Shown here: in pieces, positions 50,678 through 59,567 of the stretch
Numbering within the stretch: the stretch's first letter is position 1
Layout of the letters: each line of letters opens with the position of its first letter
From: Actinospineispora spinosispora DSM 44797
GTDB taxonomy: Bacteria; Actinomycetota; Actinomycetes; Mycobacteriales; Pseudonocardiaceae
Direction: 5' to 3'
Assembly (NCBI RefSeq): GCF_000429025.1
Contig: NZ_AUBB01000006.1
Span: 558,001 to 622,000, forward strand
Length of the DNA stretch: 64,000 bases
Program-made: the position numbers and the translations under genes
The notes under the pieces: generated by a model
Databases searched by the model: none
Seen by the model: the letters and a program-made list of their open reading frames with translations, nothing else
What the model was told of the DNA's origin: nothing

Positions 50678-51339
50678 GCGCGGCGGACGATCAGCACAGC
50701 CGCAACCGTGAGCTGACCAGCCCCGATGACCGCTACCGGGCCCGGTTACGCAGGCCGTCCACGTCGACCGCGCTGCTCCAGCAGGTGGTCGCGCAGGAGA
50801 CGGCCAACCTGTCCGCCACGCTGGAGCGCCTGCGCGCGGACGGCTCGCTGGAGCTGGCCGCGCGGCGGATCGTGGCGGCGCGGCGACGGTTCATCACCGG
50901 CGGAGCCAAGTCCTGGTCCTACGCGTCGTTGCTGGCCACCGACCTGTCCGCGAGCCTGGCGAACATCTCGCTCGTCGACCCGGGGACGGTCCGGGCCGTC
51001 GACATGCTGTGTGACGTGCGGCCGGATGACCTGCTGGTCGTGTTCTCGATGCGCCGCTACGCCCGCTCCACGTCCTCGGTCGCGGCCGAGTTCGCCTCGG
51101 CGGGCGGCACGGTGGTCGCGGTCACCGACGACTCCGACAGCGCGGTCGCACGGGCAGCCGAGGTCGCGGTGGTCGTGCACACCGACAGCGCGTCCTACGC
51201 CGACTCCCCCACCGCGGTCGCCGCCGTCGTGCACATACTGGCGACACTCAGCGCGGCCAGCGCGAAGGGGGCACGGCGTCGCCTGGCGCGCCGCGACGAG
51301 CTGACCGCGCGGCTGAACATCTACACGGACGGCTCCTGA
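50674..51339 (+). CDS. SIS-domain protein (RpiR-like, without the HTH)
   Basis: A 221-residue protein. From about residue 45 it has the RpiR-type sugar-isomerase fold (AARRIVAARRRFITGGAKSW; VRPDDLLVVFSMRRYARSTS; GGTVVAVTDDSDSAVARAAE). Normal RpiR regulators are about 280 residues with an N-terminal HTH of 75 residues; here only about 45 residues precede the SIS part and I see no HTH. So it is either an effector-binding partner, a sugar isomerase, or a regulator with another DNA-binding mode. GTG 50674 overlaps the acyltransferase stop; the racemase follows 1 bp later. Confidence 0.78.
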   Translation: MSAADDQHSRNRELTSPDDRYRARLRRPSTSTALLQQVVAQETANLSATLERLRADGSLELAARRIVAARRRFITGGAKSWSYASLLATDLSASLANISLVDPGTVRAVDMLCDVRPDDLLVVFSMRRYARSTSSVAAEFASAGGTVVAVTDDSDSAVARAAEVAVVVHTDSASYADSPTAVAAVVHILATLSAASAKGARRRLARRDELTARLNIYTDGS

Positions 51340-51340
51340 C

Positions 51341-52462
51341 ATGCGGATCCGTCGTGTCGAGCTGACCCAGGTACGGCTGCCGCTGGTCACCGCGTTCGAG
51401 ACCAGTTCGCACCGCAAGTCCTACCTGGAACACATCCTGGTCATGGTCGAGGACTCCGACGGTGCGCTCGGCTGGGGTGAGATCGCCTCACCGTCCGGCC
51501 CGTTCTACACGTCGGAGACCGTCGAGACCTGTTGGGCCGTGGCCGCCGAGCACCTGGTCCCCCGGCTGCTGCGCGCCGACTGGGACCATCCGCGACAGGT
51601 TCCGTCGGCATGGCGCGCGGTGCGCGGCAACGAGTTCGCCAAGGCAGGACTCGACGCGGCCTGCTGGGTGCTCTGGGCCCGGACCCAGGGGCGGCCGCTC
51701 GCCGAGGTGCTCGGCGGTCAACGGCGCTCGGTCGTCGCCGGGGTCAGCCTGGGCATCGAAGCGACCGTCGAAGCTCTGCTCGACCAGGTGCGCGACCAGG
51801 TCGACGCGGGCTATCCGCGGGTGAAGCTCAAGATCGCTCCCGGGTGGGACGTCCGCCCGGTGACCGAGGTGCGCGCGGCGTTCCCGGACGTGACGCTGCA
51901 GGTCGACGCGAACGGCGCCTATCGCGAGACCCCCGAGCACCTGGATGCGCTGCTGGCGCTGGACGAGACCGGGCTGCTCATGATCGAGCAGCCGTTCGCC
52001 CCCCGGAACCTGATGGCGGCCGCCCGGCTGCAGAGCCGCATCGGCACCCCTGTGTGTCTGGACGAGTCGGTCGTGACACCGGACGACCTGGAGACCGCGC
52101 TCGCGCTCGGGGCCTGCCGGGTGCTGAACATCAAGGTCTCCCGGATGGGCGGGCTCGGCGCCGCGGTGGAGGCGCACGATCTGGCCAGGGCCCACGGCAT
52201 CGACGTCTGGTGCGGCGGAATGCACGAGTTCGGGATCGGTCGTGCCGCGAACGTCGCGCTGTCCAGCCTGCCGGGATTCGTGCTGCCGTCGGACGTCTCC
52301 GGTTCGGACAAGTACTACGCCCACGACGTGGTGACGCCGCCGGTCAGCGCCGACAAGGGCGTGGTGACGGTGCCGTGGCACGCCCCGGGGCTCGGCTTCG
52401 AGATCGACACCGGCCTGATCAGGGCCCACGCCGTCCGCACGACCGAGCTGCGAGGCGACTGA
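51341..52462 (+). CDS. N-succinyl/N-acylamino-acid racemase (enolase superfamily)
   Basis: A 373-residue muconate-lactonizing-type enzyme. The catalytic residues are all present: Lys162/Lys164 in VKLKIAPG, Asp189 in QVDANGAY, Glu216 in MIEQPF, Asp241 in CLDESV and Lys265 in NIKVSRMG, numbering almost as in the Amycolatopsis N-acylamino acid racemase. The final mark is WCGGMHEFGIGRAANVALSS. It racemises N-acyl amino acids. The same fold also makes o-succinylbenzoate (menC), but no menaquinone genes are nearby. It begins 1 bp after the SIS gene. Confidence 0.88.
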   Translation: MRIRRVELTQVRLPLVTAFETSSHRKSYLEHILVMVEDSDGALGWGEIASPSGPFYTSETVETCWAVAAEHLVPRLLRADWDHPRQVPSAWRAVRGNEFAKAGLDAACWVLWARTQGRPLAEVLGGQRRSVVAGVSLGIEATVEALLDQVRDQVDAGYPRVKLKIAPGWDVRPVTEVRAAFPDVTLQVDANGAYRETPEHLDALLALDETGLLMIEQPFAPRNLMAAARLQSRIGTPVCLDESVVTPDDLETALALGACRVLNIKVSRMGGLGAAVEAHDLARAHGIDVWCGGMHEFGIGRAANVALSSLPGFVLPSDVSGSDKYYAHDVVTPPVSADKGVVTVPWHAPGLGFEIDTGLIRAHAVRTTELRGD

Positions 52463-52463
52463 C

Positions 52464-53864
52464 ATGACGAGCCCGAACGCGTACGCGCTGGCCCAGACCC
52501 GGCGCCGGGGGCTCGTGACCGGCGGTATCGCCGTCATCGGCCTGGTCGGCAGCGCGGTGCTCGGCTTCCGCGCGCACCCGCCCACGCTGTGGGGCATCAC
52601 GCCGATCCTGCTGTACGCGGTGCTGTGCCTGCTCGGCACGGACCTGGTGATCGCCACCGTGGTGTGCCTCGTGTGCGGTGTGCTCATCGCACACGAGTCG
52701 CCGGTCGAGTTCGCCACGCTGCTGGGCAGCTCGATGGGCGACGTGGTCACCCAGATCGGCTTGATCATCATGCTCGGTGCGGGCGTCGGCGAGGTGCTGC
52801 GCGCGACCGGCGTCGCGCGGGTGATCGTCGGCCGGGTCATGCTGATCGCGGGTGAGCGCCGCGACTGGGCCGTCCGGCTCGGCATCATGGTGTCCTGCCT
52901 GATCCTCGTGACCAGTCTCGGCACGCTGGCCGGTGCGCTGGCGATCGCGGCGCCGATCCTGCTCCCGATCGCGGCCCGGGTCGGTTTCACCAGGGCCGCG
53001 ACCTCGGCGTTGATGTTCGTCGGCGGGTGCGCCGGGCTCGCGGTGGCACCGTTCGCCGGTTCGAACGTGGCGATCATGAAGGCCGCCGACGTCGGCTACC
53101 TGGAGTACCTGAGGGTCGGCGCGGGGCCGCTCGCGGTCCTGTCGATCGTGCTGGCGCTGGTGATCGTGCCGTGGATTCAGCGCCGCACCGCCGGTGACCT
53201 GTACTCCGACACCGACCTCGAGGTCGACACCGACGAGCCGCCCGCGAGTGCGGGACGGGCGACCGTCGCGTTCCTCGTCACCCTGGTCGCCACCGTCGGG
53301 TACGCCACAGCCACCAGCGCGGGCACCGCGTTCCCGCTGCTCGCGCTGCCCCTCATCGCGGTCGTCACCGGAGCGGTCGGCGGTCACTCGGCCACCGCCA
53401 TCGCGGGCCATGTCTACCGGGGCGCGTCCAGGCTGATCAGCATCTTCCTATTGTTCTGGCTGCTCGCGGCGCTGTTCGGGATCATCGAGAAGCTCAAACC
53501 GTTCGACGTGATCCTCGCGCAGTACGGGCCGTCGCTGCGCGGTGTCTCGGGCCTGGGGTTCGCCGTCGCGATCGCGCTGCTGGGCTGGGTCGGGGTTCCC
53601 GGCGCGACGGCGGCGCAGGTGGTGCTGCTCGACAAGGTGTTCGGCGGGCTCGCCTCGACGCTCGGCATCGGGTCCGGCGCGTGGGTCGTCGTGCTGCTGT
53701 GGGCGTCGAAGGCCGACACCTACGGGCCGTTCCCGAACGCCAACATGATCGGCGCGATGGGGCTTGCCCGGTCGACCGACCTGCGGTCACTGATCCTGAC
53801 CGGCTGGCTCGTGCTGATCCCGGCGTCCGCGATGTACGTGGCGATCCTGGCGGTGCTGACGTGA
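52464..53864 (+). CDS. Ion-transporter-superfamily permease (first of two)
   Basis: A 466-residue membrane protein with about 11-12 hydrophobic segments, layout of the ion-transporter superfamily (NhaC/GntP/CitMHS-like). Two internal re-entrant-type regions, VTSLGTLAGALAIAAPILLP and VGVPGATAAQVVLLDKVFGG, are typical. It probably imports an anionic substrate such as an N-acyl amino acid or a carboxylate, but no signature fixes this. It begins 1 bp after the racemase and its stop overlaps the deacylase GTG. A paralogue lies two genes further on. Confidence 0.78.
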   Translation: MTSPNAYALAQTRRRGLVTGGIAVIGLVGSAVLGFRAHPPTLWGITPILLYAVLCLLGTDLVIATVVCLVCGVLIAHESPVEFATLLGSSMGDVVTQIGLIIMLGAGVGEVLRATGVARVIVGRVMLIAGERRDWAVRLGIMVSCLILVTSLGTLAGALAIAAPILLPIAARVGFTRAATSALMFVGGCAGLAVAPFAGSNVAIMKAADVGYLEYLRVGAGPLAVLSIVLALVIVPWIQRRTAGDLYSDTDLEVDTDEPPASAGRATVAFLVTLVATVGYATATSAGTAFPLLALPLIAVVTGAVGGHSATAIAGHVYRGASRLISIFLLFWLLAALFGIIEKLKPFDVILAQYGPSLRGVSGLGFAVAIALLGWVGVPGATAAQVVLLDKVFGGLASTLGIGSGAWVVVLLWASKADTYGPFPNANMIGAMGLARSTDLRSLILTGWLVLIPASAMYVAILAVLT

Positions 53865-55432
53865 ACGACCTGGTGATCAACGGCGGAACGGTCCTGGACG
53901 GCACCGGGAGCCTCGGTGTCCGGGCCGATGTCGGCCTCCGCGACGGCCGGGTCCAGGTCATCGGCGAGCCGGGAACGGTGCACGGCGATGCCCGCATCGA
54001 CGCGGCCGGCCAGGTCGTGGCACCGGGGTTCATCGACCTGCACTCGCACGCCGACTTCAGCATCATGGGCCACCCGGGCGCCGACACGGTGATCCACCAG
54101 GGCGTCACCACGCTCGTCACCGGCAACTGCGGCTGGTCACCGTTCCCGATCGGGGATCTCGGCGCGCTTCGGGCGGCGTCGGCGTTCCTCGCACCGGAGC
54201 TGAGCTGGAACTGGACCGACACCGAGGGCTACGCGGAGGCGGTCGAGCGGTGCCGGCCGTCGGTCAACCTGGCGCTGCAGGTCGGGCACTCGGCGCTGCG
54301 GCTGGCGGTGCTCGGCGGCGCGGAACGGACCCCGGACGCCGACGAGCTGGAGCGCATGGGCGCATTGCTCGCGGACGCGGCCGCGCACGGCGTCTGGGGC
54401 TTCTCCACCGGCCTGATCTACGCACCGGGCGCCTACGCGACACCCGACGAGGTCACCGCCCTGGCGCGGGTCGCCGCCGAACACGGCCTGTTGTACTCGA
54501 CGCACCTGCGCAACGAGGCGGACGACCTGCTCCCCGCCGTGCGCGAGGCTCTCGACACGGCTGCCGTCTCCGGTGTCCGCCTGGAGATCTCGCACCTCAA
54601 GGCGATGGGACGTAGCAACCACGGTGCGGTCGTCGAGGCGCTGCGGCTGATCGACGACGCACGGGCCCAGGGCGTGGACGTGAGCTGCGACGTCTACCCG
54701 TACACGGCGTCCTCGACCACTCTGACCTCCCGGCTTCCTGCCTGGGCACTCGACGGCGGTGTCGAGGCGCTGCTCGACCGTCTGGCCGAGCCCGCGACCC
54801 GGGCGCGCATCGCGGCGGGTCTGCGTGACCGGATGAACCGGGACGTCGACCCCGAGGGTGTGGTCGTCGCCGCGCTGCCGGGCGGCCCGTTCTCCGGGTA
54901 CGCGGGCAGCAGCGTCGCGGAGATCGCCCGCCGGCTCGACACCACACCGGAGGACGCCGCGCTTCGGCTGCTCGCCGGGCACCAGGGGTCGGTCGCCGTG
55001 GTGAACCACGCAATGGCCGCCGACGACGTGCGTACCGTGCTCCGGTATCCAGGGGCCAGCGTCGCGAGCGACGGCTGGGTGCTCCGTCCGGACGGTGACG
55101 GCCAGCCGCATCCACGCAGTTTCGGCACCTTCCCCCGTGTGCTCGGCGGCTACGTGCGCGCCGGTGACCTGGGGCTGGCGGACGCGGTGCACAAGATGAC
55201 CGGCCTGCCCGCCGCACGCCTGGGAATGACGGATCGCGGGATGCTCCGCCCCGGCGCGGTCGCCGACATCACGGTGTTCGACCCCGAATCCATCAGCGAC
55301 CGTTCGACCTACGACGAGCCGTGGCAGCTGGCCACCGGCGTGCGTCACGTGTTCGTCGCGGGCCGGCCGGTACTGACCGACGGTGCGCTCACCGGCGCCC
55401 GCCCCGGTCGGGTCGTGAGACGTACGGCATGA
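53861..55432 (+). CDS. N-acyl-D-amino-acid deacylase (D-aminoacylase)
   Basis: A 523-residue amidohydrolase. The metal site is visible: His61-x-His63 in DLHSHADF, Cys90 in GNCGWSPFP (a metal ligand typical of D-aminoacylases), the His in STHLRNEADD and ISHLKAMG, and the catalytic Asp in VASDGWV. It hydrolyses N-acyl-D-amino acids to the D-amino acid and carboxylate. GTG 53861 overlaps the permease stop (GTGA). The acylase lies in one transcript with an N-acyltransferase and a racemase, so the unit can exchange acyl groups and change chirality. Confidence 0.9.
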   Translation: MNDLVINGGTVLDGTGSLGVRADVGLRDGRVQVIGEPGTVHGDARIDAAGQVVAPGFIDLHSHADFSIMGHPGADTVIHQGVTTLVTGNCGWSPFPIGDLGALRAASAFLAPELSWNWTDTEGYAEAVERCRPSVNLALQVGHSALRLAVLGGAERTPDADELERMGALLADAAAHGVWGFSTGLIYAPGAYATPDEVTALARVAAEHGLLYSTHLRNEADDLLPAVREALDTAAVSGVRLEISHLKAMGRSNHGAVVEALRLIDDARAQGVDVSCDVYPYTASSTTLTSRLPAWALDGGVEALLDRLAEPATRARIAAGLRDRMNRDVDPEGVVVAALPGGPFSGYAGSSVAEIARRLDTTPEDAALRLLAGHQGSVAVVNHAMAADDVRTVLRYPGASVASDGWVLRPDGDGQPHPRSFGTFPRVLGGYVRAGDLGLADAVHKMTGLPAARLGMTDRGMLRPGAVADITVFDPESISDRSTYDEPWQLATGVRHVFVAGRPVLTDGALTGARPGRVVRRTA

Positions 55433-55455
55433 ACAACTCCCAGGAGGAACGGCCC

Positions 55456-56880
55456 ATGTCGACGCAGGACCGAACAGCCGAACCCGACCGGAGCATCTAC
55501 ACGCTCGACATGTCCAGCCGGCAGCGCTGGATCGCGGCGACGCTGTACGTCGTTGCGCTGGCCGCGAGCATCGTCGTGGCGATCACCAGCGTCAAACCCG
55601 GGCTGTGGGGGCTGATCCCCATCGTCATCTACGCGGGCCTCGCGCTGCTCGGGGTCGACATGGTGCTCGCCACCCTGGGCGCGGTCGTCTCGGCGGCGGT
55701 GCTGACCCATTCGGCGCCCTCGGCGCTCGGACCGGTCGTGATGGAGTCGATGGGCACGCTGGTGGCGCTGCTCGGCGTGATCATCCTGCTCGGCTCGGGG
55801 CTCGGTGAGGTGCTCAAACACGCGGGCGTCGCCGACTACCTGGTGGTGAACGTCGTCCGCAAGGTCGGCATCAGTACCCAACCGCGTGCGCAACTCGGCG
55901 TCATGCTGGCCTGCCTGATCCTGTCCGGCGCGCTCGGCACGCTCGCCGGGTCCGTCGCCATCGTCGCGCCGATCGTCATCCCGCTCCTCGCCGCGGTGGG
56001 GTTTTCCTCGACCGCCACGGCCGCGATGTTCTTCTTCAGCGGCCTCGCCGGGCTGACGTTGAGCCCGTTCGCACCGATCACCGCCAGCATCTACGGCGCG
56101 GCGAAGGTCAGCTGGCTCGAGTACGTCCTCACCGCCGGTGGGCCGACCGCGGCGGTCATGTTCGGCGTCGGCTTCTTCGCCGCGCGATGGAACCAGCGCC
56201 GTACCGCGCAGACGCACGCGTACCCGCCGGACCGAGCGGTCGACTTCGCCACGGTCAGACCTCCGGCGGGCGCCGGTCGGGCCAGCGCCGTGTTCCTGAC
56301 CGTGTTCGTGCTGCTCGTCGTCTACAGCGGGCTGACCAAGGCGGGCGCGAGCTTCGTGCCGATCGCGTTGATCGTGCTCATCGTGGTGACCGGGCTCGCG
56401 GCGCGCGAGTCCATGGGCGAGCTGATGGCCGGCGTGTACGCGGGGGCCAGCAGGCTGCTCGGCATCTTCTTCCTGTTCTTCCTGCTGGCCGTGCTGTTCA
56501 CGCTCATGGACAAGCTCGGCGTCTACGACGGCGTGGCGGAGCTGTTCTCCCTGTCCTCCCTCGGCCCGTACCTGTTCTGCCTGGTCGTGGCCGTCATCGG
56601 GTGGGTCGGGATCGCGGGTGCGGCGGCCGCGCAGGTCGTGCTGGTGAACCAGGTGTTCGGTCCGCTAGCCGCCGCACTGGGTATCCCACCGCCCGCGTGG
56701 ACTCTGGTCCTGCTGGTCACCGCGCAGACCGACGGCCTCGGACCGTTCCCCGGACCAGACATGATCGGGCAGATGGGGCTCGCCGAGTCCCGCTCGCTCA
56801 AGTGGCAGCTGCTGTCGTCCTACCTTGTCCTGATCCCGGTGCTGGCGCTGTACGCGATCCTGCTGGCGGTGTACACGTGA
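55456..56880 (+). CDS. Ion-transporter-superfamily permease (second of two)
   Basis: A 474-residue membrane protein, a paralogue of the 52.5 kb permease, with the same order of segments: SGALGTLAGSVAIVAPIVIP, VIGWVGIAGAAAAQVVLVNQ and a C-terminal ALYAILLAVYT. ATG 55456 is chosen because AGGAGG lies 8 nt upstream; ATG 55429 (overlapping the deacylase stop) is the alternative. The presence of two related carriers in one operon suggests two substrates, such as N-acyl and free or D and L forms. Confidence 0.78.
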   Translation: MSTQDRTAEPDRSIYTLDMSSRQRWIAATLYVVALAASIVVAITSVKPGLWGLIPIVIYAGLALLGVDMVLATLGAVVSAAVLTHSAPSALGPVVMESMGTLVALLGVIILLGSGLGEVLKHAGVADYLVVNVVRKVGISTQPRAQLGVMLACLILSGALGTLAGSVAIVAPIVIPLLAAVGFSSTATAAMFFFSGLAGLTLSPFAPITASIYGAAKVSWLEYVLTAGGPTAAVMFGVGFFAARWNQRRTAQTHAYPPDRAVDFATVRPPAGAGRASAVFLTVFVLLVVYSGLTKAGASFVPIALIVLIVVTGLAARESMGELMAGVYAGASRLLGIFFLFFLLAVLFTLMDKLGVYDGVAELFSLSSLGPYLFCLVVAVIGWVGIAGAAAAQVVLVNQVFGPLAAALGIPPPAWTLVLLVTAQTDGLGPFPGPDMIGQMGLAESRSLKWQLLSSYLVLIPVLALYAILLAVYT

Positions 56881-57674
56881 TCGGCCCGGTGCTACGGGCA
56901 CTGCCCGAGGGCGCGTCGGCGCAGGTCGCGGCCGAGACCTTCGGAACGCCCCAGTACGGCGGCCCGCCACTGCGCTCCGTCGGCATGCGCGTCGGCGCGG
57001 CTCGGCTGCGGTGCGCGTCGCTGCTCAAACCGCTGTTCGTCTGGGCAGCGGCGCACTGCGACGGCCCGTACCGGCAAGACCGGGAGCGCTGGTCGGCCGA
57101 CGCCGAGCTCGCGGTCAGGGTCTCGGACAACGCCGCGACCAACCGCCTGTGGCTCGGCAGCACACCGCCTCGGGTTCTGGACTGGATCGCCGAGGCAACC
57201 GGCGTGCGCTGGCGAGTACCCGGTGCCGACCCCAGCTGGTTCGGCGCGGTCGAGGTGAGTGCCGCCGAGGTCGTCACGGCGTACGGGGCGCTCAGCCGCG
57301 CCGCTGCCGGCGACCCCGACGCGGCCTCGGTACTCGGGTGGATGCGCGGTGTGTCCCCGGAGCAGGCGTTCGGTGTGCTCGCCTCGTCGGCGGATGTCGC
57401 GGTCAAGGCCGGCTGGTTCGGGCACGTCGACGAGACGTGTCTGCGCACCCACCTGGTGGCCGTCGTGGAAGAACACGGGGAGACGCTCGTGGTCGCGGCG
57501 CTGTCGGCGCTGCCCTACCTCGACCCCGCCGACCGAGCCCGCTACCGGTCGAAGCTGGTCGCCGGACAGCCGCTGGAAGCTGAGCACGAACGCGTCGCCG
57601 GGCCTACCCTACGAGCGCTGGTCGACGCCGCTTGCGGCGAAATATCACTAGAGGTGACCGAACAGTCGTTCTGA
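56877..57674 (+). CDS. Class-A beta-lactamase-fold serine hydrolase
   Basis: A 265-residue protein. All three active-site motifs of the class A fold are present: SxxK in ASLLKPLF (Ser48, Lys51), SDN in VSDNAATN (Ser83-Asn85), and KxG in VAVKAGWFG. No Sec or Tat leader is visible after the chosen GTG 56877, so it may be cytosolic, unlike true beta-lactamases; a usual Glu166 loop was not identified with confidence. Such proteins cleave beta-lactam, peptide or ester bonds. Its coupling to a D-aminoacylase and two permeases suggests opening of an imported D-amino-acid-containing compound. Confidence 0.82.
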   Translation: MIGPVLRALPEGASAQVAAETFGTPQYGGPPLRSVGMRVGAARLRCASLLKPLFVWAAAHCDGPYRQDRERWSADAELAVRVSDNAATNRLWLGSTPPRVLDWIAEATGVRWRVPGADPSWFGAVEVSAAEVVTAYGALSRAAAGDPDAASVLGWMRGVSPEQAFGVLASSADVAVKAGWFGHVDETCLRTHLVAVVEEHGETLVVAALSALPYLDPADRARYRSKLVAGQPLEAEHERVAGPTLRALVDAACGEISLEVTEQSF

Positions 57675-57825
57675 TCACCCGTAGGTACGTAACCCACATG
57701 CCGTAACGCTGCGGCAAACACCGATGTCCGTAGTCGGGATCGCCGGGATTCTCGTCCCTGAAGTTGATCCATCGCCTACCTCATCGGGACGACATCACCA
57801 TGTGCTCTCGCGTCACGGACCAGCC

Positions 57826-58530
57826 GTGAACGTCCACCGCCTCCCCCACGACCGGCCTCCCCTCCAGCTCCTCTGCTTCCCCTGGTCCGGCGCATCCAGT
57901 TCGGCGTACGAGCCGCTCGCCGAAGCCATGCCCGCGCACGTCCGGGTGGTCGGCGTCCGGCCGCCCAAGCTCCCCGACATCGACTCGATGGCCGATGTAC
58001 TGGCCGACGAGCTCGACCTCGCCGGCCGGTACGCCTTCTTCGGCCACAGCTTCGGCGCGCTGCTCGCCTACGCGGTCGCCCGCCGGCTCCCCGTCCCGCC
58101 GGAACTGATCGTCACCTCGGGAAGCCGCTCCCCCGCAACACCCCCGCCGGTCACGATGCACGAACTGCCCGACGACGAGTTCGACACGAAGCTCGGCCGC
58201 ATGGGCGGCATCGCGCCCGCCTACCTCGCCGATCCGGCGTTCATGGACCGCTTCCGCCCGAAGGTCCGCGCCGACCTGTCGATCTGCGAGTCCTACCGCG
58301 CGTCCACGCTCGACACCCTCGACGTGCCGATGAGCACTTGGGCCGGCAGCGACGACTGGTACGCCTCGCCCTGGCTGACCAGGCCGTGGGGCGACTTCGC
58401 GGCCGGTCACTTCCAGCACCGCATCTTCGACGGCGGCCACTTCTTCATCAACGACACCGCCCGCAGCGTGCGGGCGCTGCTGGCCGACCTCAGGTGGGCC
58501 GCCGCCCGCCCCGCCCTCGTCTCCGCCTGA
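57826..58530 (+). CDS. Type II thioesterase (GrsT/RifR family)
   Basis: A 234-residue alpha/beta hydrolase. The active-site motif FFGHSFGALLAYAVARRL has the Ser, and DGGHFFINDTARSV has the catalytic His. The N-terminus (LLCFPWSGASSSAYEPLAEA) is typical. Such enzymes clear misprimed acyl groups from PKS or NRPS carriers. No such synthase is in view, so the target is unclear. GTG 57826 fits the conserved length; a longer form from ATG 57724 is possible. The next gene follows 16 bp later. Confidence 0.84.
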   Translation: MNVHRLPHDRPPLQLLCFPWSGASSSAYEPLAEAMPAHVRVVGVRPPKLPDIDSMADVLADELDLAGRYAFFGHSFGALLAYAVARRLPVPPELIVTSGSRSPATPPPVTMHELPDDEFDTKLGRMGGIAPAYLADPAFMDRFRPKVRADLSICESYRASTLDTLDVPMSTWAGSDDWYASPWLTRPWGDFAAGHFQHRIFDGGHFFINDTARSVRALLADLRWAAARPALVSA

Positions 58531-58546
58531 GCACGGGAGAACCACC

Positions 58547-58996
58547 ATGTTCCTGTTCACCGACCTCACCGAGGCCGACCGCCCCGAGCTCTCGGCCATG
58601 GTCGAGCGCTGCTCCCCCGCGAGCCGCCAGGCCCGTTTCCTCAGCTGTGCCCCGCAGGCCGGCCCCGACCATGTCGCCACACTGTTCCGCGACCCGGACA
58701 GCCACACCGTCGTCGTGCGCGGACTCGGCACCGGCATCATCGGGTTCGGCTCGCTGTTTCTGGACGGCACCGCGCCCGCCGAGCTCGCCCTCCTGGTAGA
58801 GGACGCCTACCAGGGGCAAGGCATCGGGCGGCTACTGTTCGATGCGCTGCGCGACCACGCCCGGAGTGCGGGTGTGACCGAGTTGGAGATGACCGCGCTG
58901 ACCGGCAACACCCGCATGATCAAGCTCTTCCGCAGCGCCCGTTTTCGCCCGACGGACTCGGGGACGGTAACGGGAGTCTTGTCCGTGGCGGCTTGA
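58547..58996 (+). CDS. GNAT-family N-acetyltransferase (149 aa)
   Basis: A compact acetyltransferase. Acetyl-CoA-binding motif is EDAYQGQGIGRLLFDALRDH, and the fold's beta bulge is visible in IIGFGSLFLDGTAPAELALL. GGAG lies 8 nt before ATG 58547, 16 bp downstream of the thioesterase, so the two are likely cotranscribed. The acceptor is unknown. Confidence 0.86.
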   Translation: MFLFTDLTEADRPELSAMVERCSPASRQARFLSCAPQAGPDHVATLFRDPDSHTVVVRGLGTGIIGFGSLFLDGTAPAELALLVEDAYQGQGIGRLLFDALRDHARSAGVTELEMTALTGNTRMIKLFRSARFRPTDSGTVTGVLSVAA

Positions 58997-59066
58997 CTTC
59001 TGGCCGGATTTACTGCTCACAGGGGGTGTGGTGGTTGGGTGTGTAGTCCCGGCCTGTTCCGCGCGC

Positions 59067-59105
59067 CATCGTTCCCGGAAGGCCCTTCGGGCCGACCGGG
59101 AACGA
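59067..59105. repeat. TTCG-loop hairpin 1
   Basis: ATCGTTCCCGG (59067-59077) pairs perfectly with CCGGGAACGAT (59095-59105); inside, GGCCC/GGGCC is closed by a TTCG loop. This is a very stable RNA stem-loop if transcribed. It lies downstream of the acetyltransferase and could be its terminator, though no U-tract follows. Confidence 0.65.
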
Positions 59106-59150
59106 TCCAGGCGGCTCGCCTAACGGCTCGCTGCCTGGGGTTTTTCCTCG

Positions 59151-59181
59151 CGGCCCTCTCTACCCTTCGGGCAGAGAGGGC
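59151..59181. repeat. TTCG-loop hairpin 2
   Basis: GGCCCTCTCT (59151-59160) pairs with AGAGAGGGCC (59172-59181), with a CCCTTCGGG apex. Two more smaller stems with TTC loops follow within 100 bp (GTCGCC/GGCGAC and CCGCC/GGCGG). The regular spacing suggests a structured RNA or a terminator cluster. Confidence 0.6.
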
Positions 59182-59567
59182 CACTCGGAAAAATGTCGCC
59201 TTCGGCGACGCGCGCGCTTGTGGTCACCCTGAGAGCCGCCACTCATGCACTACCCGCCTTCGGCGGAACGGCCTTCGGCCCGCCTTGCGGGGCCCACCTG
59301 TGAAACGCGGCGTCACCCCACTCCCGGTGTGGAGTGAGGGGCTCTAGACATGACCCGCATCCCACGACGAACACCTGCACCCCACCAGGAATGCCGTGCA
59401 CCTGCACCAGGACCGCCTGCGCATGTACACGCGTCTGTAAAGCCGGCTCCGCGAGTCTCCGAAGGAGTTCCGGCGAAGGCCGGGCAGTGAATGTCCGCAA
59501 CAACCCGCCCAGCTGCCAGGGCGGCTCCCAGGGTGGCCACAAGCGCGCGCCCGGGCGAGTCCCCGAG

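Noticed and set aside
50674..51339. Calling the SIS gene an RpiR transcription factor
   Set aside because: The N-terminal helix-turn-helix domain is missing; only the sugar-isomerase part is present.
51341..52462. Reading the enolase-superfamily gene as o-succinylbenzoate synthase (menC)
   Set aside because: No menaquinone genes are near, and the gene is coupled to a GNAT acyltransferase and a D-aminoacylase; some promiscuous activity remains possible.
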